In this document: positions 15,873-23,770 of the stretch, piece by piece | Position numbering within the stretch: the stretch's first letter is position 1 | How the letters are laid out: the number at the start of each line of letters is the position of its first letter | Assembly (NCBI RefSeq): GCF_023634655.1 | Contig: NZ_JAMKMS010000009.1 | Span: 62,001-126,000, forward strand | Origin: Vibrio methylphosphonaticus | GTDB lineage: Bacteria; Pseudomonadota; Gammaproteobacteria; Enterobacterales; Vibrionaceae | DNA: 64,000 nt | Direction: 5' to 3' | Made by a program: the position numbers and the translations under genes | Notes under the pieces: generated by a model | The model's input: the letters and a program-made list of their open reading frames with translations, nothing else | What the model was told of the DNA's origin: nothing | Databases searched by the model: none

Positions 15873-16137
15873 GGTTAAATTTGAATTTGATGAAAATAAA
15901 AGCAGGTCAAACTTTGAGAAACATGGAATTGATTTCTATACTGCCCAAGGTTTGTGGAACGATTCTGATCTTATCGAAATCCCTGCAAATACAAGCGATG
16001 AGCCAAGATATTTAGCTATCGGTATGCTTAATGGCAAGCATTGGTCTAGTGTCATTACATATCGTGGGTTAAATCTTAGAATCATTTCAGTCAGACGTTC
16101 ACGCAAAGCGGAGGTGAACTTATATGAAAGCGCATGA
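15871..16137 (+). CDS. brnT: BrnT-family toxin (RelE-like ribonuclease)
   Basis: An 88-residue protein with the BrnT signature: FEFDENKSRSNFEKHGIDF at the start and ITYRGLNLRIISVRRSRKAE near the end (RelE-like fold). BrnT toxins are ribonucleases that slow growth under stress. In this system the toxin gene comes first, and its end overlaps the antitoxin start by 14 bases. Length is normal. Confidence 0.9.
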   Translation: MVKFEFDENKSRSNFEKHGIDFYTAQGLWNDSDLIEIPANTSDEPRYLAIGMLNGKHWSSVITYRGLNLRIISVRRSRKAEVNLYESA

Positions 16138-16366
16138 GTTTGATGCCAAATTTGAAAGTGACGATGATATTTTAGGTGATCTAGATTTATCTAAAGTTAA
16201 ACGTCCAATGCAAAAACAGAAACGAGTCAATGTTGATTTTCCTGCCTGGATGCTAGAGTCACTAGACCGTGAAGCAAGTCGAGTAGGTGTTACACGACAG
16301 TCAATCATCAAGGTTTGGCTAGCTGAAAGGCTTGAAAATGTAGCCCATCACCACACTTCAAACTGA
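16124..16366 (+). CDS. brnA: BrnA-family antitoxin
   Basis: An 80-residue protein. The N-terminal half is acidic (FESDDDILGDLDLSKV) and the C-terminal half is a ribbon-helix-helix (KRVNVDFPAWMLESLDREAS), as in BrnA, which binds the toxin and represses the operon as a tetramer. GGAGGTG lies 7 bases before the ATG. It overlaps the 3' end of brnT. Confidence 0.88.
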   Translation: MKAHEFDAKFESDDDILGDLDLSKVKRPMQKQKRVNVDFPAWMLESLDREASRVGVTRQSIIKVWLAERLENVAHHHTSN

Positions 16367-16456
16367 ATGGTTACAAGTATTTAAGAGCGATTCCCAACAC
16401 ATGGCATTTTTCATTCCATCGTTGGGTTTTGTTTTACGGTTTCATTTCAACGAGAA

Positions 16457-16479
16457 AATACAGGACACTCATGTATTTG
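16457..16479. repeat. Left-end palindrome of the RAYT element
   Basis: AAATACA-GGACACTCA-TGTATTT, the same palindrome as at 15450 with two changes in the loop, 66 bp before the RAYT start. No matching right-end palindrome is visible after the gene. Confidence 0.7.
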
Positions 16480-16545
16480 ACGCCCTCCCAATCTCCAACT
16501 AGGCTTACTTTATCTGTTTAGATTTAGTTCACCTTGGTGGTTCGG

Positions 16546-17571
16546 ATGACGCAAGCTCGCTCAACTCAAGTTTCCCTTCAAGACACGGCGCATTATCACT
16601 GTATTTCACGGTGTGTGCGCCGTGCTTTTTTGTGTGGCGAAGATGCTTACTCAGGAAAAAGTTTTGAGCATCGTAGGCTCTGGCTGGTAGAACGCATGCG
16701 CTTGCTAAGTCAGGTGTTTGCCATTGATGTGTGTGCGTATGCCATTATGTCCAATCACTATCATTTAGTGCTGCATGTGAATACGGCTTCGGCAGAGTCT
16801 TGGAGTCACCAAGAAGTCGCGCAGCGGTGGACGACGTTATACAAAGCGCCGTTGTTGGTAAGCCGCTGGCTTGGTGGTGAGCTAAAGTCCAAAGCTGAAA
16901 TTAACAAAACTCTGGCGCTTATTGACGAATGGCGTGAGCGCTTAACCGATATCTCGTGGTTTATGCGTAACCTTAACGAGTTTATCGCCCGCGAGGCCAA
17001 TAAAGAAGAAGGGTGTAAAGGCCGCTTCTGGGAAGGGCGCTTTAAGTCTCAGGCGTTGTTGGATGAAAAAGCGCTGCTAAGCTGCATGGCTTATGTGGAT
17101 TTAAATCCTGTTCGCGCTGATATGGCGCAATCCCTTGAAGACTCTGAATTTACTTCCATTTATGAGCGCATTCATTCGATAGCGTGTCAAGGGGATGCGG
17201 GGCGAGGAGAGGTTACCCGTTTACCTGCGAAAGGCTTAGTAGGCTTTTTAGGTAATGAGCGAGAAGTGCGGCCCTCAGTGTTTTCTAAAATGGGTGGCAT
17301 TGAATTTTCTTTGTTGGATTATTTATCGCTAGTGGAAGCTTTAGGCCAAGTGGTGCGGCCAAACAAGCGTGGTTATATTCCGCCATGTCATAATACGATT
17401 CTTGAACGGCTAAATATGAATGCTGAAGAGTGGCTTAAACTCTCAGAAAGCTTCGGAGGCAAATTTCGTTGCGCTGTTGGGTCAGCTCAAGAACTGATGA
17501 GTTATGCGCAGCATACAAACCGGGCATGGGTGTCAGGCAAGTCCTTAATGGATGTTATTTGCCAATCTTAA
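16546..17571 (+). CDS. REP-associated tyrosine transposase (RAYT, Y1/HUH family), type 1
   Basis: A 341-residue Y1 transposase of the REP-associated family, which cuts and rejoins single-stranded DNA at hairpins. The HUH metal site is SNHYHLVLHV, and the typical GRFWEGRFKSQALL and YVDLNPVRADM blocks follow. The ATG at 16546 is used because it is the same one retained in the deleted copy at 15540; a TTG at 16534 is in frame. The intervening MRNLNEFIAREANKEEG holds no obvious disruption, so the enzyme looks intact. It belongs to a different subfamily from the RAYT at 28213. Confidence 0.88.
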   Translation: MTQARSTQVSLQDTAHYHCISRCVRRAFLCGEDAYSGKSFEHRRLWLVERMRLLSQVFAIDVCAYAIMSNHYHLVLHVNTASAESWSHQEVAQRWTTLYKAPLLVSRWLGGELKSKAEINKTLALIDEWRERLTDISWFMRNLNEFIAREANKEEGCKGRFWEGRFKSQALLDEKALLSCMAYVDLNPVRADMAQSLEDSEFTSIYERIHSIACQGDAGRGEVTRLPAKGLVGFLGNEREVRPSVFSKMGGIEFSLLDYLSLVEALGQVVRPNKRGYIPPCHNTILERLNMNAEEWLKLSESFGGKFRCAVGSAQELMSYAQHTNRAWVSGKSLMDVICQS

Positions 17572-17607
17572 AGTAATGGTTCCACTTGCAGCTTTTGTGG
17601 CGGATTA

Positions 17608-17619
17608 CTACAATTGTAG
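17608..17619. promoter_or_regulatory. Palindrome before the ParD-like gene
   Basis: CTACAATTGTAG, a perfect 12-bp palindrome 29 bp upstream of the antitoxin ATG. It is well placed to be the operator of the toxin-antitoxin operon. Confidence 0.45.
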
Positions 17620-17648
17620 CGACTTAAATCTATTGGCGAGGCTCTATT

Positions 17649-17870
17649 ATGGCAACTTCAAGCGTTCGTATCGATCAGGCGCTTTTTGAAAAAGCGGCGA
17701 TTATGGCAAAAGCACTCAACAGAACCACACCCAAGCAGATTGAGCATTGGGCGAAGATTGGCGAAATGATGGAAGATAACCCAGACCTGCCTTATGAATT
17801 TGTTAAGCAAGCCATTATTGCGAAAGCAGAAAAAGAGGCAGGTAAGTCAGAGGCTTACCGCTTTGACTAA
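17649..17870 (+). CDS. ParD-like antitoxin
   Basis: A 73-residue protein of the ParD-like family (PF11903 style): SSVRIDQALFEKAAIMAKAL followed by NRTTPKQIEHWAKIGEMMED. It is a ribbon-helix-helix antitoxin that would block the following toxin and repress the operon. GAGG precedes the ATG by about 8 bases. Its last codons overlap the toxin start. Confidence 0.82.
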   Translation: MATSSVRIDQALFEKAAIMAKALNRTTPKQIEHWAKIGEMMEDNPDLPYEFVKQAIIAKAEKEAGKSEAYRFD

Positions 17871-18153
17871 AATCACCACTGTACTTCAAACGCCTAGTTT
17901 TAAGAAAGCGGTAAAAAAGCTGCACAAGAACCAAAAAAGTGATCTCGATAACGCTATCAGAGAGTTAATGAAAGATCCGTATTTAGGCGAAGAAAAGAAA
18001 GGTGACCTCTCTTTTCTTCGTGTCCATAAGTTTAAAATGGTGAAGCAACTCACCTTGCTTGGCTATAGCTATGAGGATGATACGGTAACGTTAGAGCTTA
18101 TGGCACTGGGATCTCATGAGAAATCTTATCGAGATGTAAAAAGGTTCTATTGA
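17863..18153 (+). CDS. RelE/ParE-like toxin
   Basis: 96 residues from a TTG start at 17863 that overlaps the antitoxin stop. The sequence (MTKITTVLQTPSFKKAVKKL ... LLGYSYEDDTVTLELMALG ... RDVKRFY) fits the RelE/ParE toxin pattern of N-terminal helices and C-terminal strands. An ATG at 17794 would put 23 extra residues inside the antitoxin and is less likely. Cellular target not determined. Both genes end before a strong two-way terminator. Confidence 0.75.
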   Translation: MTKITTVLQTPSFKKAVKKLHKNQKSDLDNAIRELMKDPYLGEEKKGDLSFLRVHKFKMVKQLTLLGYSYEDDTVTLELMALGSHEKSYRDVKRFY

Positions 18154-18253
18154 GTTACACCGTAGAGTGTGGCCGTTGAACGGACGCACCTGCTAAGCCA
18201 AGTGTTTAATGAAGTCTTCTAACCTCTAGCCATGCTAGGTAGGTCCAGTGATC

Positions 18254-18294
18254 AAAAAAGCGAGTAGAGGTGAATTCCCTTTACTCGCTTTTTT
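18254..18294. terminator. Bidirectional rho-independent terminator
   Basis: AAAAAAGCGAGTA and TACTCGCTTTTTT form a 13-bp stem, with T-tracts on both strands. It serves the toxin-antitoxin operon from the left and the WecA-family gene from the right. Confidence 0.9.
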
Positions 18295-18310
18295 GGTTTT
18301 TACCGCGGAC

Positions 18311-19399
18311 CTATTTGCTTTCAGCAAACTCGGGCGCTTCGGGCTTTCCCAGCTTTTTTCTAATAAAGCGTGTTACCTTAAAGATGTGTGACAGGCATAG
18401 TGCATAGGCAATAAAGCACACAATAAAGCCGTAGAACATAATTGGCTCTGGGATTTGTACCATTTCACCATAAATACCAAACCCTGTAAGCAGGGAGGCT
18501 AGGCTGCAAATGACCAAAAGCGTTTGGCGAGAGCTTAACCCCAAGCGTTGGCAAATGTGGTGTAAATGTTCACGGTCTGGTTTGAAGGGGGAATCGCCAC
18601 GGCGTACGCGTCGAATCATAATTGCGGCCATATCCATTAAAGGTAAGGCAATAAGCCAAAGGGCAGTAACCGGGCGCATGATGGTACCCGTTTCACCTTG
18701 GCTGCTGCTTAGGAGTAGCCATATGACGGTAAAACCAATCATCATACTGCCAGCATCGCCCATAAAGACTTTACGCTCTCGCCCAAGTAAGCCTAAGTTC
18801 ATTCCAATATAAGGAATGGCCGCCACGATGAAAATAAGGCACAGCAAACCAAGTTCATGATGGCGTTCTTGATACAGTAAAAAAGCCAACGCGCTAAAAG
18901 AAACAATCGCCAGTCCGCCTAACAGACCATCAATCCCGTCGACCATATTAAAAGCGTTAATGGCGCCAATCACACCCAGTACGGTAATTAGCACGGCGAA
19001 GCCACCTAACTCTGTGTGGCCTAAACCAAACATATCCCCGAGGGTGTGCAGCTCTAAGTCGGCGAAGTGCATCATGGCTAATGACAGTAGCGCCTGACAC
19101 AACATGCGGGCTTTAAAGCTGATGTCGTATTTATCATCTAATGCACCTAAAACCGTCAGGGCACAGATAGAGAAAAGGAAGAGTTGCGCATGCTCGATAG
19201 GGACGTTAAACAGTAATACCGTTAACGTTACGGTTGTGCAAATAGCAATGCCCCCAACAAGAGGTACCACCCCTTGATGGTGCTTGCGTGCATTAGGCTT
19301 GTCGACTAAGCCAATCATTTTGGCCAGCCGACGCGCAAAGAAGAGCGTTATAAACGCTGTGATAAAGACAAAGCCGAGTGTTGAGATCATGTTAGCCAC
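18311..19399 (-). CDS. wecA: WecA-family undecaprenyl-phosphate sugar-1-phosphate transferase, copy 1
   Basis: A 362-residue inner-membrane enzyme with about ten hydrophobic segments. Family motifs are present: LDDKYD (catalytic Asp pair), NAFNMVDGIDGLLGG and the MGDAGSMMIG loop, with HLHHICQRLG (the nucleotide-binding HxH) near residue 280. By family it links a HexNAc-1-phosphate to undecaprenyl phosphate and so starts O-antigen or enterobacterial-type glycan. The start is a GTG at 19399, chosen by alignment with the paralogue (MANMIS against MAWQIIS). No good ribosome site is visible. A nine-base repeat array lies 11 bp upstream. Confidence 0.88.
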   Translation of the reverse strand: MANMISTLGFVFITAFITLFFARRLAKMIGLVDKPNARKHHQGVVPLVGGIAICTTVTLTVLLFNVPIEHAQLFLFSICALTVLGALDDKYDISFKARMLCQALLSLAMMHFADLELHTLGDMFGLGHTELGGFAVLITVLGVIGAINAFNMVDGIDGLLGGLAIVSFSALAFLLYQERHHELGLLCLIFIVAAIPYIGMNLGLLGRERKVFMGDAGSMMIGFTVIWLLLSSSQGETGTIMRPVTALWLIALPLMDMAAIMIRRVRRGDSPFKPDREHLHHICQRLGLSSRQTLLVICSLASLLTGFGIYGEMVQIPEPIMFYGFIVCFIAYALCLSHIFKVTRFIRKKLGKPEAPEFAESK

Positions 19400-19410
19400 T
19401 GAGTTATAAG

Positions 19411-19464
19411 GTTTTAGTTGTTTTAGTTGTTTTAGTTGTTTTAGTTGTTTTAGTTGTTTTAGTG
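19411..19464. repeat. Nine-base tandem array upstream of wecA copy 1
   Basis: Five perfect GTTTTAGTT units plus a sixth with one change. It lies in the leader of the leftward WecA gene, immediately before its start, where copy-number change would alter promoter or ribosome-site spacing. Confidence 0.9.
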
Positions 19465-19653
19465 TCAGTTATCTGACGCCTAAATTGTACCGTATTTACC
19501 ATGCAATATGAAGTAAAATGCTTACTTACGACGGTTAGATATCATCGTTAACATAATTGTGTTTAGGGCTGTTGAGCGTGGCTCTGTTTAGCTTAACAGC
19601 ATCGAATCTAAGAGTATTACATTGGGTATGAGGATTGCTTTGTGTCATGAATG

Positions 19654-20793
19654 TTACAGCTCGCTTTCATAGCTTGGGGCGTGATTTTTTCTGCGCATAA
19701 GCCGGATAAATGCCGTGATTCTAAATATTTTGCTGAGTAACCAGTAATAGAGAGCAAAGCCCATTATGAACAGATAAAACATGGTGCTTTCCGCCGCCCC
19801 AGACAACTCGCCCGCAATACCCACCAAAGCAAAACAGCTGGCAACCACTGAAATAAGCACCAAGGTTTGGCGTGAGCTAAAACCGATACGTTGAAAGATA
19901 TGGTGCAGGTGGCCCCTATCAGGGGTCATTGGGGAGTGGCCTTTTTTTATGCGTCGACACATAATGGCGACCATGTCCATAAGTGGTACGGCAATAAGCC
20001 ATAGCGCCGTCACCGGACGTACGCTCAATTCTTGAGAGCTAGAGTAAGTCCAGATAGCATGGCTACTTGCGTGAGAAAGCGAATTAGCATCAGAGGTAGG
20101 TTGCGTTAACGTAAACAGGAGCCAAATCACCACGAATCCGATCATCATACTGCCTGCATCGCCCATAAAAATGCGATAGCGTGCCCCAAAAAAACCTAAG
20201 TTTAAAGCGAGATACGGTAGCAGTGCAGCAATAAACAGTAAGCAAAGCTGCAGGTGAGCAAGGTTGTCTTCTAGATAAAATAAAATGCCTAAACTAGTAA
20301 AGGTAATGATGGCTAATGATCCCAGTAAGCCATCAATACCATCGACCATATTAAAGGCATTAATGGCGCCGATGACGGCAATGATGGTCATGGGTATCGC
20401 CAGGAATTCAAATTCAACATAGCCAAGGCCAAAAGCATTGCCGAAGGTGAGTAACTGAATGTCGGCGAGTATGGCCACGCTACCAGCAAGGCCTGCCTGC
20501 ACCAGCAACCGAATACGGCAAGATAGGTCAAAGCGATCGTCAAGCACCCCTGTCAGTAAAAGTACAAGCATGGTAATGATTAACAAGGTTTGATGCGCAA
20601 TAATATTGGGAGAAAACAGCAGCATCAGGCTGATCACCATGCCCACGGAAAGGCCGCCAATCAGTGGAACTTGTCCCTGATGGCGTTTACGATTTGTGGG
20701 GCTGTCGACTAAGCCAACAGCAGGGGCGAGTCTATGATTGAAAAACAGCACTAAAAACGTGCCAATGAAGACGCTAATGATTTGCCAAGCCAT
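19654..20793 (-). CDS. WecA-family undecaprenyl-phosphate sugar-1-phosphate transferase, copy 2
   Basis: 379 residues, clearly paralogous to the gene at 18311-19399 and in the same orientation. Motifs LDDRFD, NAFNMVDGIDGLLGS, MGDAGSMMIGF and HLHHIFQRIG are all intact, so both copies look active. It carries an extra loop (residues about 222-240, Ser/Ala rich) absent from copy 1. The ATG at 20793 has GGAAGTTGGA upstream. The two copies differ at many positions, so the duplication is old or one was acquired. Different HexNAc specificity is possible. Confidence 0.85.
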   Translation of the reverse strand: MAWQIISVFIGTFLVLFFNHRLAPAVGLVDSPTNRKRHQGQVPLIGGLSVGMVISLMLLFSPNIIAHQTLLIITMLVLLLTGVLDDRFDLSCRIRLLVQAGLAGSVAILADIQLLTFGNAFGLGYVEFEFLAIPMTIIAVIGAINAFNMVDGIDGLLGSLAIITFTSLGILFYLEDNLAHLQLCLLFIAALLPYLALNLGFFGARYRIFMGDAGSMMIGFVVIWLLFTLTQPTSDANSLSHASSHAIWTYSSSQELSVRPVTALWLIAVPLMDMVAIMCRRIKKGHSPMTPDRGHLHHIFQRIGFSSRQTLVLISVVASCFALVGIAGELSGAAESTMFYLFIMGFALYYWLLSKIFRITAFIRLMRRKNHAPSYESEL

Positions 20794-20818
20794 ACTCTAT
20801 CCAACTTCCGTGTCTAAT

Positions 20819-20846
20819 TTATTGCTTATTGCTTATTGCTTATTGC
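20819..20846. repeat. Seven-base tandem array upstream of wecA copy 2
   Basis: Four perfect TTATTGC units ending 26-53 bp upstream of the leftward start codon at 20793. Like the array before copy 1 it falls in the presumed leader. Confidence 0.9.
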
Positions 20847-21029
20847 TTTATTAGCTCTAGTACTACCGGAGACAGTCTGACTCACTATGGTTACTGATTA
20901 ATTACAAATGAGTCATGGCTAAAAATGTTGCCGTTGCTCAGTTCTTTACAGTAAACAGTGTGTCAACTCGCTGACGAGACGAGTAAAGGCGTTGATAAGT
21001 GACTTTTAGTTTATTTAGATTTTATCATT

Positions 21030-21097
21030 CGCCACTGCTGCTAGAGTTTAAATGTTAATCGATCGCCACTGCTGCTAGAGTTTAAATGTTAATCGAT
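21030..21097. repeat. Perfect 34-bp tandem duplication
   Basis: Two identical units beginning CGCCACTGCTGCTAGAG and ending GTTAATCGAT, head to tail, at 21030-21063 and 21064-21097. No gene overlaps. Confidence 0.95.
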
Positions 21098-21154
21098 TTT
21101 TTTAGAGTTACAAGCCACTCTGATGGCTAAAGCAAGAGCTAAAAGGTGGTAACT

Positions 21155-21258
21155 ATCTGGAATAAAAAGGCTAGGTCACGTTCTCTGTTTTTTTGATGGG
21201 GAGATAAAAAATGGAAGCAATGTTCAATTTTGAGATCTAGGTCGATTATTGTAGTCAC
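21155..21258. repeat. Left flank of a segmental duplication, copy 2
   Basis: Near-identical to 13845-13948. It precedes REP palindrome 3 and the HI0074/MntA pair in the same order as copy 1 precedes its own toxin-antitoxin pair. Confidence 0.85.
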
Positions 21259-21303
21259 TGCTACTATCTACGTGATGAGTTAAATTCAAGGAGTCAGGCT
21301 CTA

Positions 21304-21335
21304 AAGGTGTCAGAGTCAAATGACTCTGACACCTT
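21304..21335. repeat. REP palindrome 3
   Basis: Arms AAGGTGTCAGAGTCA and TGACTCTGACACCTT around AA. An imperfect half copy (AAGGAGTCAGGCTC) lies just before it at 21290. Confidence 0.9.
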
Positions 21336-21452
21336 GGGTTACCCTTCTATAAAATTGGGTTGTGCTGAAAGAGATCATGACATTTTAGTCACGATTAGGT
21401 AATTTAAGGCTCGATGTTGAATGGCATGTGATTATTTAATTAGGTGGTGACG

Positions 21453-21863
21453 ATGACCTCAAATCCAGAACGTTGGAAGCAACGATTACAGAATTTGATA
21501 AAAGCACAACACAGGCTTAATAGAGCGTGTGCGCAAGAGCATTACAATGAACTCGAGTTGGCGGGGCTTGTGCAAACGTTTGAGTTTTCTTTTGAGTTAA
21601 CCTGGAAAACACTAAAAGATTTGCTTGAGTTTGAAGGGTTTGATGTCGCGTCTCCGCGCAGCGTTATCCGTACGGCACTCGAGGCTAAGCACCTATCTTC
21701 TGTGCAATGTGAAACTCTGTTAGAGGCGCTAATAAAGCGTAATCTGTTGTCGCATACATATGATGAAGAGAACGTATTGGAAGCTCAAAAGCTTATTTTG
21801 GACTCTTATTCTCCGGTGATTGCGCAGGTTACTCACTATCTCGAGGCGAAAAGTGGTCAGTAA
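21453..21863 (+). CDS. HI0074-family (HepT-like) nucleotidyltransferase substrate-binding protein
   Basis: A 136-residue all-helical protein with the HI0074 pattern: MTSNPERWKQRLQNLIKAQH, LAGLVQTFEFSFELTWKTLK and SPRSVIRTALEAKHL. In the HepT-MntA class this partner is the RNase-like toxin or substrate of AMPylation by the nucleotidyltransferase. The canonical Rx4-6HxY site of active HepT is not clear here. AGGTGG before the ATG at 21453 fixes the start (in-frame GTGs at 21444 and 21447 are alternatives). The next gene overlaps it by 11 bases. Confidence 0.82.
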   Translation: MTSNPERWKQRLQNLIKAQHRLNRACAQEHYNELELAGLVQTFEFSFELTWKTLKDLLEFEGFDVASPRSVIRTALEAKHLSSVQCETLLEALIKRNLLSHTYDEENVLEAQKLILDSYSPVIAQVTHYLEAKSGQ

Positions 21864-22176
21864 CCATTCGTTTAAGTCGTCTTCTATTGGTCTTAAACCA
21901 CACCAGTATCAGTTAATAAGTGATGTCATTTTGGACAATGCGTTAGTGGTTCATGCGTGGGTATTTGGCTCTAGGGCGATGGGTAATTACAAAGACAGTT
22001 CCGATATCGATATTGCGCTTGAGGGCGAGGCTATCTCTTTGAGTGTCATCGCGACATTGCAAGATCGTTTAGAGCAATCATCATTACCATTTAAAGTGGA
22101 TTTACTAGTGAAACACAAGATTCACTCTGAAGCGTTGCTCACCCATATTGAAACCTATGGAATTAAACTAAAGTAG
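21853..22176 (+). CDS. MntA-type minimal nucleotidyltransferase, antitoxin partner
   Basis: About 107 residues from a GTG at 21853, with GAGG seven bases upstream. The nucleotidyltransferase signature is complete: VFGSRAMGNYKDSSDIDIAL, i.e. GSR-x9-SDIDI, giving the two metal-binding Asp residues. By family it adds AMP to the HepT-like partner, neutralising it. An ATG frame from 21820 would add 11 residues inside the upstream gene and is less likely. It ends 28 bp before REP palindrome 4. Confidence 0.82.
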   Translation: MVSNHSFKSSSIGLKPHQYQLISDVILDNALVVHAWVFGSRAMGNYKDSSDIDIALEGEAISLSVIATLQDRLEQSSLPFKVDLLVKHKIHSEALLTHIETYGIKLK

Positions 22177-22204
22177 GAATCCTAGCTTGAGATGTCAAGC
22201 TTGA

Positions 22205-22250
22205 GGTGTCAGAGTTAAATGACTCTGACACCCTGGGACTCTGACACCTT
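22205..22250. repeat. REP palindrome 4 with extra half copy
   Basis: GGTGTCAGAGTTA (one change) pairs with TGACTCTGACACC at 22205-22232, followed by an extra half GACTCTGACACCTTAA. The arms are less perfect than in the other copies, perhaps an old insertion. Confidence 0.8.
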
Positions 22251-22410
22251 AAGTGGACACTTTAAGAGCCTGACACCTTGGGTTGGACAGAGCATCATGA
22301 TAGTGAGTTTTACTGAATGATTGTTTTCTCACTCGCAAATCACGTCTTTCCTTCATTTCAACATCGTTTTCTTTCCTACCCTTTGATGAATATTACTATG
22401 AGAGAATCCC

Positions 22411-23427
22411 ATGTTATTCATCACTAATCGCATCCCTAATCAATCTGCGCGTTCTAAAAAGAACCGCGTCATTTCATTTAACTATCAAAATACCGATATC
22501 TCCAAATGGCTCTACTTTTGTGAGCGCCATGACGTGGGCGACTATACGGAAATTCTATCCACGTCCTTCTTTGCTCGCTTAAAGGCCCTTCCAGATACCA
22601 CGCAAATTTTGTTTTACTTGCATGGTTTTAATAACAATATGGAGTCATCTTGCTGTGATGAAGCCGATACGATAGATAGGGATAACGACAGCAAGAGTAA
22701 TGGCGTTTTTACGCGAGCGGCTCAGCTGCAGGCATTACTTGATAAACAGCAACCCGGCTTGGTGTTGGTTATCCCAATTATTTGGCCCTGCGATGACGAT
22801 AGTCCGAGTGCCATTATGGATGACTATTGGGATGACCAAAAAGCCGCGGATCATTCAGCCGTTGCCTTCGCGCGTTTGTTTTATAAGTTTGATGGTTGGC
22901 GTCGCCGAGAGGCGCAGCAACAGTTCCCGTGTGTAAAAAGAATGAATGTGCTTGCCCATTCTATGGGTAACCGAGTGCTACTGAACGCCATGAATACTTG
23001 GGTTAATGATGAGCGGTTAGGGGGCATGCCACAGCTATTTAGACATGTTTTTATGGTGGCCGCGGATGTTAAAAATCAGTGCTTAGAGCAAGGTGAAAAT
23101 GGGCGACATATTGTGGACTCAGCAAAAAACGTGGTGGTGTATTACGCCAGTGACGATTTAGCGATGTCGGCATCGAAAGTGGCGAATTTGAAGCACCTGA
23201 CGATGTCTCGTCGTTTAGGGATGACGGGACCAGAAACGTTAAGTAAGCTGCCTAAAAAAGTGGTGGAAGTGGACTGCGATGCTTTCAATAGCCAGTTTGA
23301 TCGACCAATTGGCCATAGCTACTTTTTATCCGATGAACACCATAACCCCAGCCCTATTATTGCCCACATCGCGAGTGCCATTCACACAGGTCGAATCATC
23401 GGTGAGCGAAGTCAAATCTTAGAGTGA
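22411..23427 (+). CDS. Alpha/beta hydrolase of the DUF900 type
   Basis: 338 residues. FYLHGFNNNMESS (about residues 69-81) is the oxyanion-hole HGF region, and VLAHSMGNRVLL (about 180-191) is the nucleophile elbow with Ser in A-H-S-M-G, as in DUF900 esterase/lipase-like proteins. The closing His could be in GHSYFLSDEHHNPSP near the C-terminus. No signal peptide is seen, so it is probably cytoplasmic. Substrate unknown. A shorter, frameshifted twin of its 5' part is at 14929-15452 with the same upstream sequence. It stands alone after the HI0074/MntA pair. Confidence 0.8.
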   Translation: MLFITNRIPNQSARSKKNRVISFNYQNTDISKWLYFCERHDVGDYTEILSTSFFARLKALPDTTQILFYLHGFNNNMESSCCDEADTIDRDNDSKSNGVFTRAAQLQALLDKQQPGLVLVIPIIWPCDDDSPSAIMDDYWDDQKAADHSAVAFARLFYKFDGWRRREAQQQFPCVKRMNVLAHSMGNRVLLNAMNTWVNDERLGGMPQLFRHVFMVAADVKNQCLEQGENGRHIVDSAKNVVVYYASDDLAMSASKVANLKHLTMSRRLGMTGPETLSKLPKKVVEVDCDAFNSQFDRPIGHSYFLSDEHHNPSPIIAHIASAIHTGRIIGERSQILE

Positions 23428-23770
23428 TGTCGTGATTCTTGCCGCCTCCTCACTGCCTGAGCTGGCGTGAGTGAAAATTGCTTCGTGCTCGAACTATTGG
23501 TTGGTTTTTAATGTGAGAGCAATGTCATGAAATTAATTTTCGTACCCTGATGGCGGTATTGGCTGAAATGGTGGCTTACGGTCTTGCTAGCTGTTTTTTA
23601 TATTTTATGTCTAGTAATCAATATTTTAAATTGATGCAAATACCAAATAATGTTTTGTTGAATGCCTGTTTATACAGTTGAAGTGAATGATGTATCTTGA
23701 TTATTTAAGGTAAATTCCTTAGAGTACTAATCGTTTATTATGATAGCGACACCTTAAAAGGACGAACGAC
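23428..23770. promoter_or_regulatory. Upstream region of proVWX
   Basis: 340 bp without a gene, clearly AT-rich (for example the block at 23600-23720 with TATATTTTATG and TTGATTATTTAAGG). This would suit an osmotically regulated promoter but no single -35/-10 pair stands out. AAAGGA lies just before the proV ATG. Confidence 0.45.

Larger units (their letters stand above)
20847..21452. other. Gene-free 600-bp stretch with repeats
   Basis: No convincing gene. It holds a 34-bp tandem duplication (21030-21097), the duplicated block 21155-21258, REP palindrome 3 and the promoter region of the HI0074/MntA pair. Confidence 0.6.

Noticed and set aside
11000..18200. Chromosomal superintegron cassettes
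   Set aside because: Many single toxin-antitoxin modules suggest it, but the modules are not separated by attC/VCR-type repeats and lie on both strands. REP palindromes, not attC sites, flank them.
13000..23000. CRISPR array
   Set aside because: The REP copies are palindromic, widely and irregularly spaced and separated by genes, with no regular spacers.
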